Of a stretch of DNA of 64,000 bases, positions 55,138 to 64,000 are shown in pieces (the stretch's first letter is position 1; the number at the start of each line of letters is the position of its first letter). The stretch is from Crocinitomicaceae bacterium. Lineage in GTDB: Bacteria > Bacteroidota > Bacteroidia > Flavobacteriales_D > Crocinitomicaceae. Where the stretch lies: positions 1 to 64,000 of the forward strand of contig JAQVCM010000005.1 of the NCBI GenBank assembly GCA_028689775.1, read 5' to 3'. The translations under genes were made by a program, and so were the position numbers. Under the pieces are notes generated by a model. It ran no database searches and was not told the DNA's origin. It worked only from the letters and a program-made list of their open reading frames with translations.

Positions 55138-55223
55138 AACATTCAAGGATTCAAAGATTCAAGAATTCAAGAATTCAAAGATTCAAAGATTCAAGAATTC
55201 AAAGATTTAAATATTCAAATATT
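55138..55223. repeat. Short tandem repeat of ATTCAAAG-type units
   Basis: About nine imperfect copies of an 8-10-base unit, ATTCAAGG, ATTCAAAG or ATTCAAGA, run from the mtnD stop to the start of the 97-bp minisatellite. The same GAATC/GATTC words recur in the larger unit, so one may have arisen from the other. Confidence 0.8.
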
Positions 55224-55605
55224 CAAGTTTCACAATTCATCAAAATCTTTGAATAAGCCATTGATTTATCAATTGCGCAAATCCTTGAATCTTCGAATAA
55301 CTAGATTGCGATCAACAATTCAAGCTTCACATTTCATCAAAATCTTTGAATACCCCATTGATTCATCAATTGCGTAAAACCTTGAATCTTTGAATAACTA
55401 GATTGCGATCAACAATTCAAGCTTCACAATTCATCAAAATCTTTGAATAAGCCATTGATTCATCAATTGCGTAAATCCTTGAATCTTTGAATAACTGCAT
55501 TGCGATCAACAACTCAAGTTTCACAATTCATCAAAATCTTTGAATACCCCATTGATTTATCAATTGCGCAAATCCTTGAATTTTTGAATAACTTCAGCTG
55601 AATAA
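55224..55605. repeat. 97-bp minisatellite, four copies
   Basis: Copies begin with CAAG(T/C)TTCACA at 55224, 55321, 55418 and 55515, exactly 97 bases apart, and the last is slightly shortened. Each contains CATCAAAATCTTTGAATA, CATTGATT(T/C)ATCAATTGCG and CCTTGAAT segments with few substitutions. The array lies between the convergent mtnD and DUF4249 genes and is not coding. Confidence 0.95.
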
Positions 55606-55612
55606 ACTGATT

Positions 55613-56386
55613 TTAAGGAACAATAATTGTTTTCTCACTCGTTGATCTTGCAGAGAAATAGCCTAAACATTTGTTTCCAAAGTTAGAGTCTGGATTTGCA
55701 GGTGAAGCAATACTACCTGTGTTTGCTCCAATTGAGAATAAGTATTTATATGCTGCTTTATCGATGCGATGCAACACGACATTGACCGTATCTGTACTTT
55801 CAATGAAATCAAATAAAGGCTGTTGGTTGACCTGCCCTTCAAAGTTTTTATCATCTCTGACTGTAATTCCAGATGATTTTTCTCCGTTTATAAAAACATC
55901 AAAAAGATAGAAATTCTCCACATTCAATTCATCTTGAAATTTAGGGACAATTGTTTTAAAAGCTTGAGCGCCAAATGGAATTTCAACGATTTCTAAACTG
56001 TCCAAGGTACAAATTGTTGGCATCGAACTCTCAGCAGTAAAAACTTCGCCATCGATCGTTATCGTAACGGTATATTTTCTACCGGAAACTCCTAAAAATC
56101 CAGTTGTTTCGTAGATCCCTGGTGCTATCAGCGTAAAGTTTGCAGTGTTGCCGATGTTATCTGTCACCACAACCAATGCATTATCAACGGTTGGAAAGGC
56201 AGTGTTTTGGTCGAAATTTAATGTTTTTGTAATTTTCAATTGATGGGATGTTTCCCCTTCGGTAATGAAACCTTCAATCACGAATTTTTGTTCGGTTTCC
56301 TTTAAATCCAACTGAATTACTTTTTGACAAGAGAACATGGTTGCTACTAACAGAGTCAAACTTAAAAAAGAGATTAATTTGCGCAT
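55613..56386 (-). CDS. DUF4249 family lipoprotein
   Basis: This 257-residue predicted lipoprotein has the signal MRKLISFLSLTLLVATMFSC with the lipobox Cys at position 20, and QKVIQLDLKETEQKFVIEGF as the DUF4249 start. It is beta-rich. DUF4249 proteins accompany TonB-dependent receptors in Bacteroidota. Here it starts 2 bases after the receptor stop. It probably sits at the outer membrane and helps capture a substrate of unknown identity. Confidence 0.85.
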   Translation of the reverse strand: MRKLISFLSLTLLVATMFSCQKVIQLDLKETEQKFVIEGFITEGETSHQLKITKTLNFDQNTAFPTVDNALVVVTDNIGNTANFTLIAPGIYETTGFLGVSGRKYTVTITIDGEVFTAESSMPTICTLDSLEIVEIPFGAQAFKTIVPKFQDELNVENFYLFDVFINGEKSSGITVRDDKNFEGQVNQQPLFDFIESTDTVNVVLHRIDKAAYKYLFSIGANTGSIASPANPDSNFGNKCLGYFSARSTSEKTIIVP

Positions 56387-56388
56387 CG

Positions 56389-58707
56389 TTATTTGAATTT
56401 AAAATTATAGGTAACTGCTGGAACCAATTTAAACAAAGTTGTTTGTACAGCTTCTGTTTTATTTGGATCGTCCTTACTTTGACGGAATGTAATTTGATAT
56501 GCATTGGACCTTCCATAAGCGTTGTAGATGGAAAAATTCCAGCTACTTTCAAATTTCTCTGTGCTTTTTCGAATCCATGTCAAACCTAAATCCAATCGGT
56601 GATAATTTGGCATTCTTTCCGCATTTCGTTCTGTATACGAAAATTGCGTTTCACCGTTTACCTCGTATTTACCAGTTGGAAAAGTAACTGCATTACCAGT
56701 ATAGAAAACGAACAAAGCAGAAACATTTAGCTTTGGTGTAATGTCATACATGGCTACGACAGATAAATCGTGTGTACGGTCTTGCTTTGCCAAATACCAA
56801 TTGTTGTTGCTGATGCCGTCTACCTTTCGTTCTGTTTTAGAAAGTGTGTAAGAAACCCAGCCGGTGAATTTACCCGTTTTCTTTCTCAAGATTAATTCCA
56901 AGCCATACGCTCTTCCGATTCCGTAAAGCAACTCGCCTTCCAACAACTCATTGGCTTGAGAGTTTGCCCCATTTCGGTAATCAACCTGATTTTGCATCGT
57001 TTTGTAATACGTTTCAACGTTGAATTCGTATGCATTTTCCTTGAAGTTTTTAAACCACCCAACTGAAACTTGATCTGCTAGTTCTGGTTTTGTATTCAAG
57101 GTTGAAGGCAATAAAACATCGGTTGGCGACGCGGATGTTGCATTCGAAATCAAGTGAATGTTTTGCACGTTTCGCGCATACGCTGCTTTGAAAGATGCGC
57201 TTTTACTATAGGCATAACTCAAAGATGCACGCGGTTCTACATTCCAATAGGTTTTAAGAATTTCGTTTTTCTTGTAAATGTTACTTGCGCTTAGATTTCC
57301 TTCGTTATCGAAAGAATAGGTTTCATCGCCACTTCCCATGACGGAGAAAGCGGTCATTCGAACACCGTAATTGATATTGATGTTTTCTGTCCAAGCCCAG
57401 TCGTTGGAAACAAACACAGCATTTTCTAAGGATGGCGTTTTAGCCAGTTTTTTGCTTGTCAAGCCAATGGTTGATTTGGCATCGATTTGACCAGGCGTAA
57501 CGTTGTGATGGATAAAATTAGCACCGAATTTTATCTTATTTCTTGTATTTACAAAGTACTGAAACTCTTGCTTCAAATTCAAATCTTGAATCTTGGATAA
57601 AATTGCAAAATCAACATCGCCACTTTTTATCTTGATTTGATAATCATAGGAACTGTAAATAAAGGAAGTATTAGAGAAAAGCTTGTCATTCACAATGCGA
57701 TTCCAACGAATAGTTCCCGTTGCATTTCCCCAATCCAAACCAAAGGTATTTCCTAGTCCTAACTTATCTCTTCCAAAATAACCAGAAACGAATATTCGAT
57801 CTTTTTTACTGATTCTATAATTGGCTTTCATGTTCAAATCATAGAAAAATAATTTTGTATCCTTGAAGTCTTTGGTGGCCAACAAAAATACGTCAGCGTA
57901 GGTTCTTCTTCCAGAAATTAGAAAAGAGCCCTTATTTTTCACGATAGGACCTTCTATGTTCAATTTAGAAGAGATTAATCCAATTCCACCACTTACATTA
58001 TAGCGTTTGTTATTTCCCTCGTTCATCTTGATGTCTAATACGGATGAAAGCCTTCCGCCGTAATTGGCTGGTTGATTTCCTTTGTACAGAACAGCATCTT
58101 TGATTGCATCTGAATTGAAAGTCGAGAAAAAACCAAGTAGGTGAGAAGCATTGTAAACCGGTGCTTCATCCAATAAAATCAAGTTTTGATCTGCTGCTCC
58201 TCCACGGACGTAAAATCCTGAACTTCCTTCACCCGCACTTTTTACTCCCGGAAGTAACTGCATGCTTTTGATGATGTCTTTTTCACCTAGTAAAACTGGG
58301 ATTTTTGCCAATTGCTTTGGATCCAAACGCTCAACACCCATAATCGCTTCTTTCACGTTGGCATCTTGACGAATCGCTGAGATGTTCACTTCGTCGAGTT
58401 CTTCAACAGGAATCACCATTTGAAAAGTGATTTGTGTATTTTCTTTTAAGTCAATACTTTTTTCCTGTGTTTCAAATCCAAAAGCGGTGATAACGAGCGT
58501 GTATTTGCCTTCAGGAAGTGTCAAAGAATAAAAACCATATTCGTTTGAACTAGCTCCAATTGCTTGATCTTTTACTTTGATTCGGGCGCTTATGATCTCT
58601 TCACCTCGCGACGCATCAAGTACACTTCCACTAATTGTGAATTTATTTTGAGCGTGTAGGTTTGCAAAAAGAAATACAAAAAAACTGAGTGTTAGAATTC
58701 TTTTCAT
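56389..58707 (-). CDS. TonB-dependent outer membrane receptor with carboxypeptidase-like regulatory domain
   Basis: This 772-residue receptor has a signal peptide (about 1-20, ending LHAQ) and an N-terminal carboxypeptidase-regulatory-like domain (about 23-105) with GSVLDASRGEEIISARIKV. The plug domain (about 115-220) includes GEGSSGFYVRGGAADQNLIL and the barrel follows to the C-terminus. It transports a substrate across the outer membrane using TonB energy. It forms a two-gene operon with DUF4249. Confidence 0.9.
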   Translation of the reverse strand: MKRILTLSFFVFLFANLHAQNKFTISGSVLDASRGEEIISARIKVKDQAIGASSNEYGFYSLTLPEGKYTLVITAFGFETQEKSIDLKENTQITFQMVIPVEELDEVNISAIRQDANVKEAIMGVERLDPKQLAKIPVLLGEKDIIKSMQLLPGVKSAGEGSSGFYVRGGAADQNLILLDEAPVYNASHLLGFFSTFNSDAIKDAVLYKGNQPANYGGRLSSVLDIKMNEGNNKRYNVSGGIGLISSKLNIEGPIVKNKGSFLISGRRTYADVFLLATKDFKDTKLFFYDLNMKANYRISKKDRIFVSGYFGRDKLGLGNTFGLDWGNATGTIRWNRIVNDKLFSNTSFIYSSYDYQIKIKSGDVDFAILSKIQDLNLKQEFQYFVNTRNKIKFGANFIHHNVTPGQIDAKSTIGLTSKKLAKTPSLENAVFVSNDWAWTENININYGVRMTAFSVMGSGDETYSFDNEGNLSASNIYKKNEILKTYWNVEPRASLSYAYSKSASFKAAYARNVQNIHLISNATSASPTDVLLPSTLNTKPELADQVSVGWFKNFKENAYEFNVETYYKTMQNQVDYRNGANSQANELLEGELLYGIGRAYGLELILRKKTGKFTGWVSYTLSKTERKVDGISNNNWYLAKQDRTHDLSVVAMYDITPKLNVSALFVFYTGNAVTFPTGKYEVNGETQFSYTERNAERMPNYHRLDLGLTWIRKSTEKFESSWNFSIYNAYGRSNAYQITFRQSKDDPNKTEAVQTTLFKLVPAVTYNFKFK

Positions 58708-58779
58708 TTGATTTTAAAAGTCGTAATGATTTTATTATGAGTATAAAACGGTTCGCTTTATAAAATGTTGTTTCACATT

Positions 58780-59856
58780 TTAATTGTTTTCACCGCGCAT
58801 TCTTTCTGCATTTTCTGCCATTTTCAGCGCATCAATCATTTCGTGAATTTCACCATTCATGAAAGCACTTAAATTGTAGATTGTTTTATTGATTCGGTGA
58901 TCTGTAATTCTTCCTTGCGGATAATTGTACGTTCTGATTTTTGCAGATCGATCTCCAGTTGAAACCAGTGTTTTTCTAACCGCAGCACGTTCTTCGTGCA
59001 AACGATCTAATTCTTTTTGGTACAACCTGGAACGCAAAACAGAAATCGCTTTTTCTAAGTTTTTATGCTGAGAACGACCATCTTGACATTCAACAACAGT
59101 TCCTGTTGGTAAGTGCGTCAATCGAATGGCTGATTCTGTTTTATTTACGTGCTGACCACCAGCTCCTGATGCTCTAAATGTATCGCGTTTCACATCTGTC
59201 ATGTTCAATTCAAAATCCACTTCTTCCGCCTCTGGCAAAACTGCGATTGTAATTGCTGAGGTATGAACTCTTCCTTGAGATTCTGTTTCTGGAACCCGTT
59301 GAACGCGGTGAACACCAGATTCAAATTTCAACATTCCGTAAATTCCTGATCCTTGAACTTCAATGGATATCTCTTTGATGCCGCTGCTTCCTTCGTTTGA
59401 GTTGATCACGTCATAAGACCAACCCATTTCTTTGAAGAACAAGGTGTACATTCTGAAACAATCTTCTACGAATATACATGCTTCATCACCTCCAGTTCCT
59501 GCACGGAATTCCATGATGGCATTTTTATCATCTTCAGGATCTTTTGGAATCAATAAAACTTTGATTTTTTCTTCGAAATCTGGTTTTTGGTTCGTCAATT
59601 CGTCGATTTCCATTTTAGCCATTTCTCGCATGTCAGGATCTTCTTCGGTTGCCAACATCGCTTTGGCATTTGCTAAATTGTCCAATACGTTTTTATACCC
59701 AACGTAAACCGTTACGATTTCTTCAAGATCTTTGTATTCTTTGTTCAATTTGACGTATCGAGGCATGTCAGAAATGATGTCTGGATCGACGATCAAGTTT
59801 CCTACTTCAATAAATCGGTATTGTATTCCTTCTAATTTTTTTAATATACTGTCCAT
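58780..59856 (-). CDS. prfA: Peptide chain release factor 1
   Basis: This 358-residue class I release factor has the universally conserved GGQ at 233-235 in SGAGGQHVNKTESA and the RF1 tripeptide-type PxT at 189-191 (PETESQG). It ends translation at UAA and UAG. Length is standard. It is downstream of purM with 78 bases between. Confidence 0.96.
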   Translation of the reverse strand: MDSILKKLEGIQYRFIEVGNLIVDPDIISDMPRYVKLNKEYKDLEEIVTVYVGYKNVLDNLANAKAMLATEEDPDMREMAKMEIDELTNQKPDFEEKIKVLLIPKDPEDDKNAIMEFRAGTGGDEACIFVEDCFRMYTLFFKEMGWSYDVINSNEGSSGIKEISIEVQGSGIYGMLKFESGVHRVQRVPETESQGRVHTSAITIAVLPEAEEVDFELNMTDVKRDTFRASGAGGQHVNKTESAIRLTHLPTGTVVECQDGRSQHKNLEKAISVLRSRLYQKELDRLHEERAAVRKTLVSTGDRSAKIRTYNYPQGRITDHRINKTIYNLSAFMNGEIHEMIDALKMAENAERMRGENN

Positions 59857-59934
59857 TCTTTTGGATTAGATGTTTGTTTTTAGCCTCAATTTCAAACACC
59901 CAAGCTGCTGAAATTAAGATCAGAGCGAAGTGAA

Positions 59935-61101
59935 TTAATAAATGAAAGTACCGTGTTCAGATTCAATCGTCAATTTCTTGCCATCAAATTCTTCAACACG
60001 ACCTACAATTTGTGCATCAACTCCAAATGATTTTGAAATTTCAATAATTCCAGCTGCAATTTCTTCTGGAACATATACTTCCATTCGGTGTCCCATGTTG
60101 AATACTTTGTACATTTCTTTCCAGTCTGTATTCGATTCTTCTTGAATCGCTTTAAACAAAGGTGGAATTGCAAATAAGTTGTCTTTGATGACGTGTACAT
60201 TTTCAACGAAGTGTAAAACTTTCGTTTGTGCTCCACCGCTACAGTGAACCATTCCGTGAATTTGCGAACGGTATTGATCCAATACTTTTTTGATAATTGG
60301 TGCGTAGGTTCTCGTTGGAGACAATACCAATTTACCAGCATCAATCGGACTTCCTTCAACAGGATCTGTCAAATTGTAAGTGCCAGAGTAAACTAATTCT
60401 GCAGGTACTTCTGAATCAAAACTTTCTGGGTATTTAGTTGCCAATGAATTGTTGAAAACATCGTGTCGTGCTGATGTCAATCCATTGCTTCCCATTCCTC
60501 CGTTGTATTGTGTTTCATAAGTTGCTTGACCAAAGGATGCCATTCCAACAATCACATCACCACCTTGGATTTTATGATTGGAGATCACATCACTTCTTTT
60601 CATTCGACAAACAACGGTTGAATCAACAATCATCGTACGAACTAAGTCGCCAACGTCTGCTGTTTCACCACCAGTTGATATAATTCCGATTCCTTGAGCT
60701 CTTAAATCCGTTAATAATTCTTCTGTACCATTAATGATCGCAGAGATTACTTCCCCTGGAATTTTATTTTTGTTTCTTCCGATGGTTGATGAAAGCAAGA
60801 TTTTATCTGTCGCACCAACACACAAAAGATCGTCGATGTTCATGATTAAAGCATCTTGTGCAATTCCTTTCCAAACAGATAGATCACCTGTTTCTTTCCA
60901 ATACATATACGCCAAAGCTGATTTTGTACCAGCGCCATCGGCATGCATGACAATGCAATAATCTTCATCATCAGCTAAGTAATCAGGAACAATTTTACAA
61001 AATGCTTGTGGGAATAATCCTTTATCTACATTTTTAATGGCGTTGTGCACATCTTCTTTTCCTGCTGAAACTCCTCTTAGATTGTATCTGATGTCTGACA
61101 T
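59935..61101 (-). CDS. purM: Phosphoribosylformylglycinamidine cyclo-ligase (AIR synthase)
   Basis: A 388-residue enzyme from ATG 61101 (the frame is open to 61122). It closes the imidazole ring in purine synthesis. Motifs include VMHADGAGTKSALAYMYWKE, DALIMNIDDLLCVGA and STGGETADVGDLVRTMIVDS, with GHRMEVYV near the C-terminus. It is somewhat longer than the E. coli enzyme, as usual in Bacteroidota. Confidence 0.93.
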   Translation of the reverse strand: MSDIRYNLRGVSAGKEDVHNAIKNVDKGLFPQAFCKIVPDYLADDEDYCIVMHADGAGTKSALAYMYWKETGDLSVWKGIAQDALIMNIDDLLCVGATDKILLSSTIGRNKNKIPGEVISAIINGTEELLTDLRAQGIGIISTGGETADVGDLVRTMIVDSTVVCRMKRSDVISNHKIQGGDVIVGMASFGQATYETQYNGGMGSNGLTSARHDVFNNSLATKYPESFDSEVPAELVYSGTYNLTDPVEGSPIDAGKLVLSPTRTYAPIIKKVLDQYRSQIHGMVHCSGGAQTKVLHFVENVHVIKDNLFAIPPLFKAIQEESNTDWKEMYKVFNMGHRMEVYVPEEIAAGIIEISKSFGVDAQIVGRVEEFDGKKLTIESEHGTFIY

Positions 61102-61173
61102 GATGATTTTATAAAAAAACAAAATTAGTAAAAATTCACGCGATAAGCTGTGTTTTTGATTTTCAAATTCGAT

Positions 61174-61210
61174 AACAAAAAAAAGACCGTCAATATTTTG
61201 ACGGTCTTTT
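61174..61210 (-). terminator. Terminator of the OmpA-family gene
   Basis: AAAAGACCGTCAA at 61181-61193 pairs perfectly with TTGACGGTCTTTT at 61198-61210 around TATT, with a further A run to the left that is the T tract on the reverse strand. Confidence 0.9.
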
Positions 61211-61227
61211 AAGTATCTAGATTCTTT

Positions 61228-63315
61228 TTAGTTTTTTGGAACTGGTAAGAATTTTTTGTATTTCTCTGGCGCAGGTGCTGCAGTTTCAGGATCAAAATCC
61301 ATTGAAATTACACGTGCATCTGTTCTACGATTCAACTGATGTAATCTTTCGAATTCTGTAGGATTTGATTTCTTGAATTGATTGATGTACGCTTCTGTTA
61401 AAGTAATGGTTTTACCACCTACTTCAATTTCAGCTGGTTTATCTTCTCCACGTCCAATTGGAACGATTCTTCTTGGGTCAATTCCTTTTTCTTCAACTAA
61501 GTATCGGTAACATTCTTTTGCACGATTGTCTGATAACACTCTATTCAAGTTTCCAGAACCACGTGAATCCGTATGAGAGTTTAATTCTAAAATCATATCC
61601 GGGAAATCCTCCAACAATTGGTAAACATAATTCAATGAGTCTTTAGAATTGATGGTAGAATCAACCAATAAAGTCCATTCTGCTAATGGGTAACGTACTT
61701 CAGGAAGTCTAAACGTTCTTTCCGGAACCATCACCATGTCAACTACGAAACTTTGTCCGTAATTTAATCCAGATGTGGTGATTTTTTCAGCTTTTGTATG
61801 GTCTTTGTAACCTTTCAATGAACCTAACTTGATCGTATACGTATCATCTTCGCCAATGAAACGAGAGCCATCTGTTTTCTTATCCCAGAATACACGACCG
61901 TCTTCTGCTGTTGTTCCTTCCCATTTTTGACCTTCAGAATTTTCAACCGTTACTTTAACACCGCCAATTCTTTTAGATTTGTTACCAACTTCACCAACTA
62001 CAACTGCTAAGTCAAATAAGTTTGGTGGTAATTCGTATTTCCAGATATCTGCTTTGAATTCAGTTTTACTTTTTCTTTCTGATGTAAAGTAACCTGTTCT
62101 TGGTGTATGTTCAACAATTGCATAATCGTTATACTCAGAGTTGATAGGCATTCCAAGATTTTTTGGATTTTCCCATTTGTTTTCATCTCCAACTTTAGTT
62201 GCACGGTAAATGTCTAATCCACCTAAACCAAGCAAACCATCTGTTGCATAAAATAAATCTCCGTTTTCAGCAAATGTTGGAAACAATTCATTTCCTGGTG
62301 TGTTGATACCAGCACCCATGTTGATTGGAGTAGCCCAACTGTCAGATCTTCTATCGTACGTCGTGTACCAAAGATCACGGCCACCAAATCCTCCAGCCAT
62401 GTCTGAAGCGAAGATCAAGAATCTTCCATCAGCTGATACGCAAGGATGTCCAACAGAGATAGAATCGTTGTTTTTCAAAATCAATTTAGTTGGTTTTCCC
62501 CAGCTTTTTCCCGATAAATCAGAAACCCAGATGTCACAACCTAAATTTTGTTTTTTAACGCTCGGACATCTTGTAAAGAACATTTTCTTTCCACGACCAT
62601 CAAAGCAAACGGTTCCTTCATTGTCTTCTGTATTTATTTCCTCACCTACAATTGGCTTTGGAGCCATCCAGTTTCCTTTTTTGTCTAATTCAGCAACCCA
62701 AAGGTCCATGTAGTTTTCTCCACTTCTTGGATCAATACCACCTTTGTCAGATTTAGAGACGCTATACACCATTTGGGAGTTTTTTCTGTCTCCAAACATC
62801 GGGGCCATATCAATTCCTTTGCTGTTTAACTTGTCTTCGTTTGTAACAATGTGACGCGTTTTTGAAGCAACAAAATCATCTTGTTTTTCACAAGATTTGA
62901 TTCCAATTTCTCCTCGACTGTCTGTAGGTACTAATGCTTTGTATAGCTCATAGTTTTCTTTCGCTTTCTTCAAGTTTCTCATCATAAGATACATGTCGGC
63001 ATTGTAGAGATAAACCAATGGCTCTACTTCTTGAAACTTCAGTAAAATTGCTTTCTCGTACCACTCGACCGCTAATTTTGGATTTTCTGTTTGTCTATAA
63101 CATTCACCAGTTTTGTAAGCCATGTCACCTTTAAGCTTCATTGCTCCAGCACCTTTACGAACTATTTTAGTATACGCAAAGGCACATTTTTCAGCAGCTT
63201 CTGAATATCGTTCTTCGCGATATTTTTCGTTTGCTTCTTTGACATGATTTTTTTGAGCTTGTGCGAGCCACGAAAAGCCTACAAAAAAGATTGACAAGAG
63301 TAGTTTAAATTTCAT
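61228..63315 (-). CDS. TPR-PD40-carboxypeptidase-regulatory-OmpA protein (PorE-like)
   Basis: This 695-residue envelope protein has a signal peptide (about 1-20). TPR-like helices lie at about 22-130 (GECYRQTENPKLAVEWYEKA). PD40/WD40-type blades lie at about 150-420, with SADGRFLIFASDMAGGFGGR and NGDLFYATDGLLGLGGLDIY. A carboxypeptidase-regulatory-like domain lies at about 435-520. A C-terminal OmpA peptidoglycan-binding domain lies at about 555-690 (ELNSHTDSRGSGNLNRVLSD, NRAKECYRYL). This order matches PorE, a T9SS-associated periplasmic protein, but no lipobox Cys is seen and paralogues are common. Confidence 0.8.
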   Translation of the reverse strand: MKFKLLLSIFFVGFSWLAQAQKNHVKEANEKYREERYSEAAEKCAFAYTKIVRKGAGAMKLKGDMAYKTGECYRQTENPKLAVEWYEKAILLKFQEVEPLVYLYNADMYLMMRNLKKAKENYELYKALVPTDSRGEIGIKSCEKQDDFVASKTRHIVTNEDKLNSKGIDMAPMFGDRKNSQMVYSVSKSDKGGIDPRSGENYMDLWVAELDKKGNWMAPKPIVGEEINTEDNEGTVCFDGRGKKMFFTRCPSVKKQNLGCDIWVSDLSGKSWGKPTKLILKNNDSISVGHPCVSADGRFLIFASDMAGGFGGRDLWYTTYDRRSDSWATPINMGAGINTPGNELFPTFAENGDLFYATDGLLGLGGLDIYRATKVGDENKWENPKNLGMPINSEYNDYAIVEHTPRTGYFTSERKSKTEFKADIWKYELPPNLFDLAVVVGEVGNKSKRIGGVKVTVENSEGQKWEGTTAEDGRVFWDKKTDGSRFIGEDDTYTIKLGSLKGYKDHTKAEKITTSGLNYGQSFVVDMVMVPERTFRLPEVRYPLAEWTLLVDSTINSKDSLNYVYQLLEDFPDMILELNSHTDSRGSGNLNRVLSDNRAKECYRYLVEEKGIDPRRIVPIGRGEDKPAEIEVGGKTITLTEAYINQFKKSNPTEFERLHQLNRRTDARVISMDFDPETAAPAPEKYKKFLPVPKN

Positions 63316-63505
63316 ATATCTTTATTTATTATCATAAATCAACCCCGAATTAAGCTATAATTTTTCTCTTTACCAATATTCTTGACTCAATTATTAAATA
63401 TTTATTTTAAAAAGAACATTGATTTTCTTGAAATTTATTTGTAAAATCGTGATAGTTAGTAATTTGATTGTTATTAACAACGCTCGAGATGATTTTGTTA
63501 AAAAT

Positions 63506-64000
63506 TTATTCTATTTGCATATTTTGGGTGTATTTTTCCCATTTTGCTATTATTTCTTGAAATCCTGTCGCTAGTTCTGAATTAAATTGCATCCACTCTT
63601 TGGTGATCGGATGGGTGAAACCTAAAGTTTTAGCATGCAAGGCTTGTCCAGGTACTAAGTTGAAACAATTTTCTATGAATTGCTTGTATTTGGTGTGCGT
63701 TGTACCTCTTAAGATGGTGTCACCACCGTATTCGATGTCATGGAACAAAGGATGTCCAATGTGCTTCATGTGAACCCGAATTTGATGTGTTCTTCCCGTT
63801 TCAAGTTGACATTCAACTAAAGTGACCATTCCAAATCGTTGCAATACTTTGTAATGTGTAACTGCGTGTTTTCCTTGATCTCCTTCTGGAAAAACGGCCA
63901 TCATTTTTCTGTTCTTCAAGGACCGTCCGATGTTGCCTTCTACAACACCTTCTTCTTCTTTCACATCTCCCCAAACCAAGGCGTGGTATCTTCGTTCAGT
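63506..64000 (-). CDS. RluA-family pseudouridine synthase, C-terminal part (cut by window end)
   Basis: The last 164 residues of a tRNA/rRNA pseudouridine synthase run off the window. The frame is open to base 64000 and upstream codons read TERRYHALVWGDV, as in RluA/RluD proteins. ECQLETGRTHQIRVHMKHIG and HPLFHDIEYGG form the conserved late catalytic-domain motif, and GQALHAKTLGFTHP follows. The catalytic HRLD motif lies beyond the edge. Substrate (rRNA site) cannot be assigned. Confidence 0.88.
   Translation of the reverse strand, partial: TERRYHALVWGDVKEEEGVVEGNIGRSLKNRKMMAVFPEGDQGKHAVTHYKVLQRFGMVTLVECQLETGRTHQIRVHMKHIGHPLFHDIEYGGDTILRGTTHTKYKQFIENCFNLVPGQALHAKTLGFTHPITKEWMQFNSELATGFQEIIAKWEKYTQNMQIE

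Noticed and set aside
55138..55612. Possible CRISPR array between mtnD and DUF4249
   Set aside because: The 97-bp units are repeated over their whole length without unique spacers and no cas gene is nearby.

Overview
The window is AT-rich chromosomal DNA from a member of the Bacteroidota, most likely Flavobacteriales close to the Fluviicola/Crocinitomicaceae group. The support is fourfold: three secreted proteins end in type A type-IX-secretion (T9SS) sorting domains; many genes have the Bacteroidota -7 promoter box TAnnTTTG; ccoN and ccoO are fused, as is common in this phylum; and a TonB receptor/DUF4249 pair and a GbsR-controlled RND pump are present. The genus is inferred, not shown.

Layout. 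0-2.4 kb is a graveyard of toxin-antitoxin modules: a frameshifted DUF6364 antitoxin with the tail of a PIN toxin, a broken ParD-like antitoxin, and a HigA antitoxin whose HigB toxin is frameshifted. 2.4-6.3 kb holds an AAA/DUF4143 ATPase, an aldehyde dehydrogenase and a fatty-acid desaturase. 6.4-12.6 kb is a GbsR/MarR regulator plus TolC, adaptor and RND pump operon with a clear palindromic operator. 12.6-24.5 kb carries CvpA, a flavoprotein, a secreted S1 protease, acs, sucA-sucB (2-oxoglutarate dehydrogenase E1/E2) and a fatty-acid hydroxylase family protein. ddl lies convergent to these.

25.7-32.5 kb is a cbb3 oxidase operon (ccoS, fused ccoNO, ccoQ, ccoP, ccoG, ccoH/fixH and a SafE-type membrane protein), preceded by a 10-bp-arm palindrome containing an FNR-type TGAT-N4-ATCA site. 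It is followed by a 1.3-kb hairpin-rich tandem repeat array, a prolyl oligopeptidase and a Crp/Fnr regulator that could act on that site. paaABC (phenylacetyl-CoA epoxidase) runs on the opposite strand.

39.7-44.8 kb is a second, divergent cbb3-like cluster: CcoN with an N-terminal extension, CcoO fused to an additional cytochrome c, a small CxxC membrane protein, a frameshifted tail-anchored protein, a methyltransferase, and the RIC/ScdA iron-sulfur repair protein. It looks like a respiratory module tied to nitrosative or oxidative stress and is the most interesting locus here. An FMN-dependent glutamate synthase-like protein follows.

47-52.6 kb holds two large T9SS cargo proteins sharing a nearly identical 3' end. 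The remainder is pyrF, mtnB, mtnD, a 97-bp minisatellite, a DUF4249 lipoprotein/TonB receptor pair, prfA, purM, a TPR-PD40-OmpA protein resembling PorE, and the C-terminal part of an RluA-type pseudouridine synthase cut by the window edge. Two related 200-bp elements with GTCCGATA-type ends, and one loose end, look like MITEs. No tRNA, rRNA, CRISPR array or complete transposase gene was seen.
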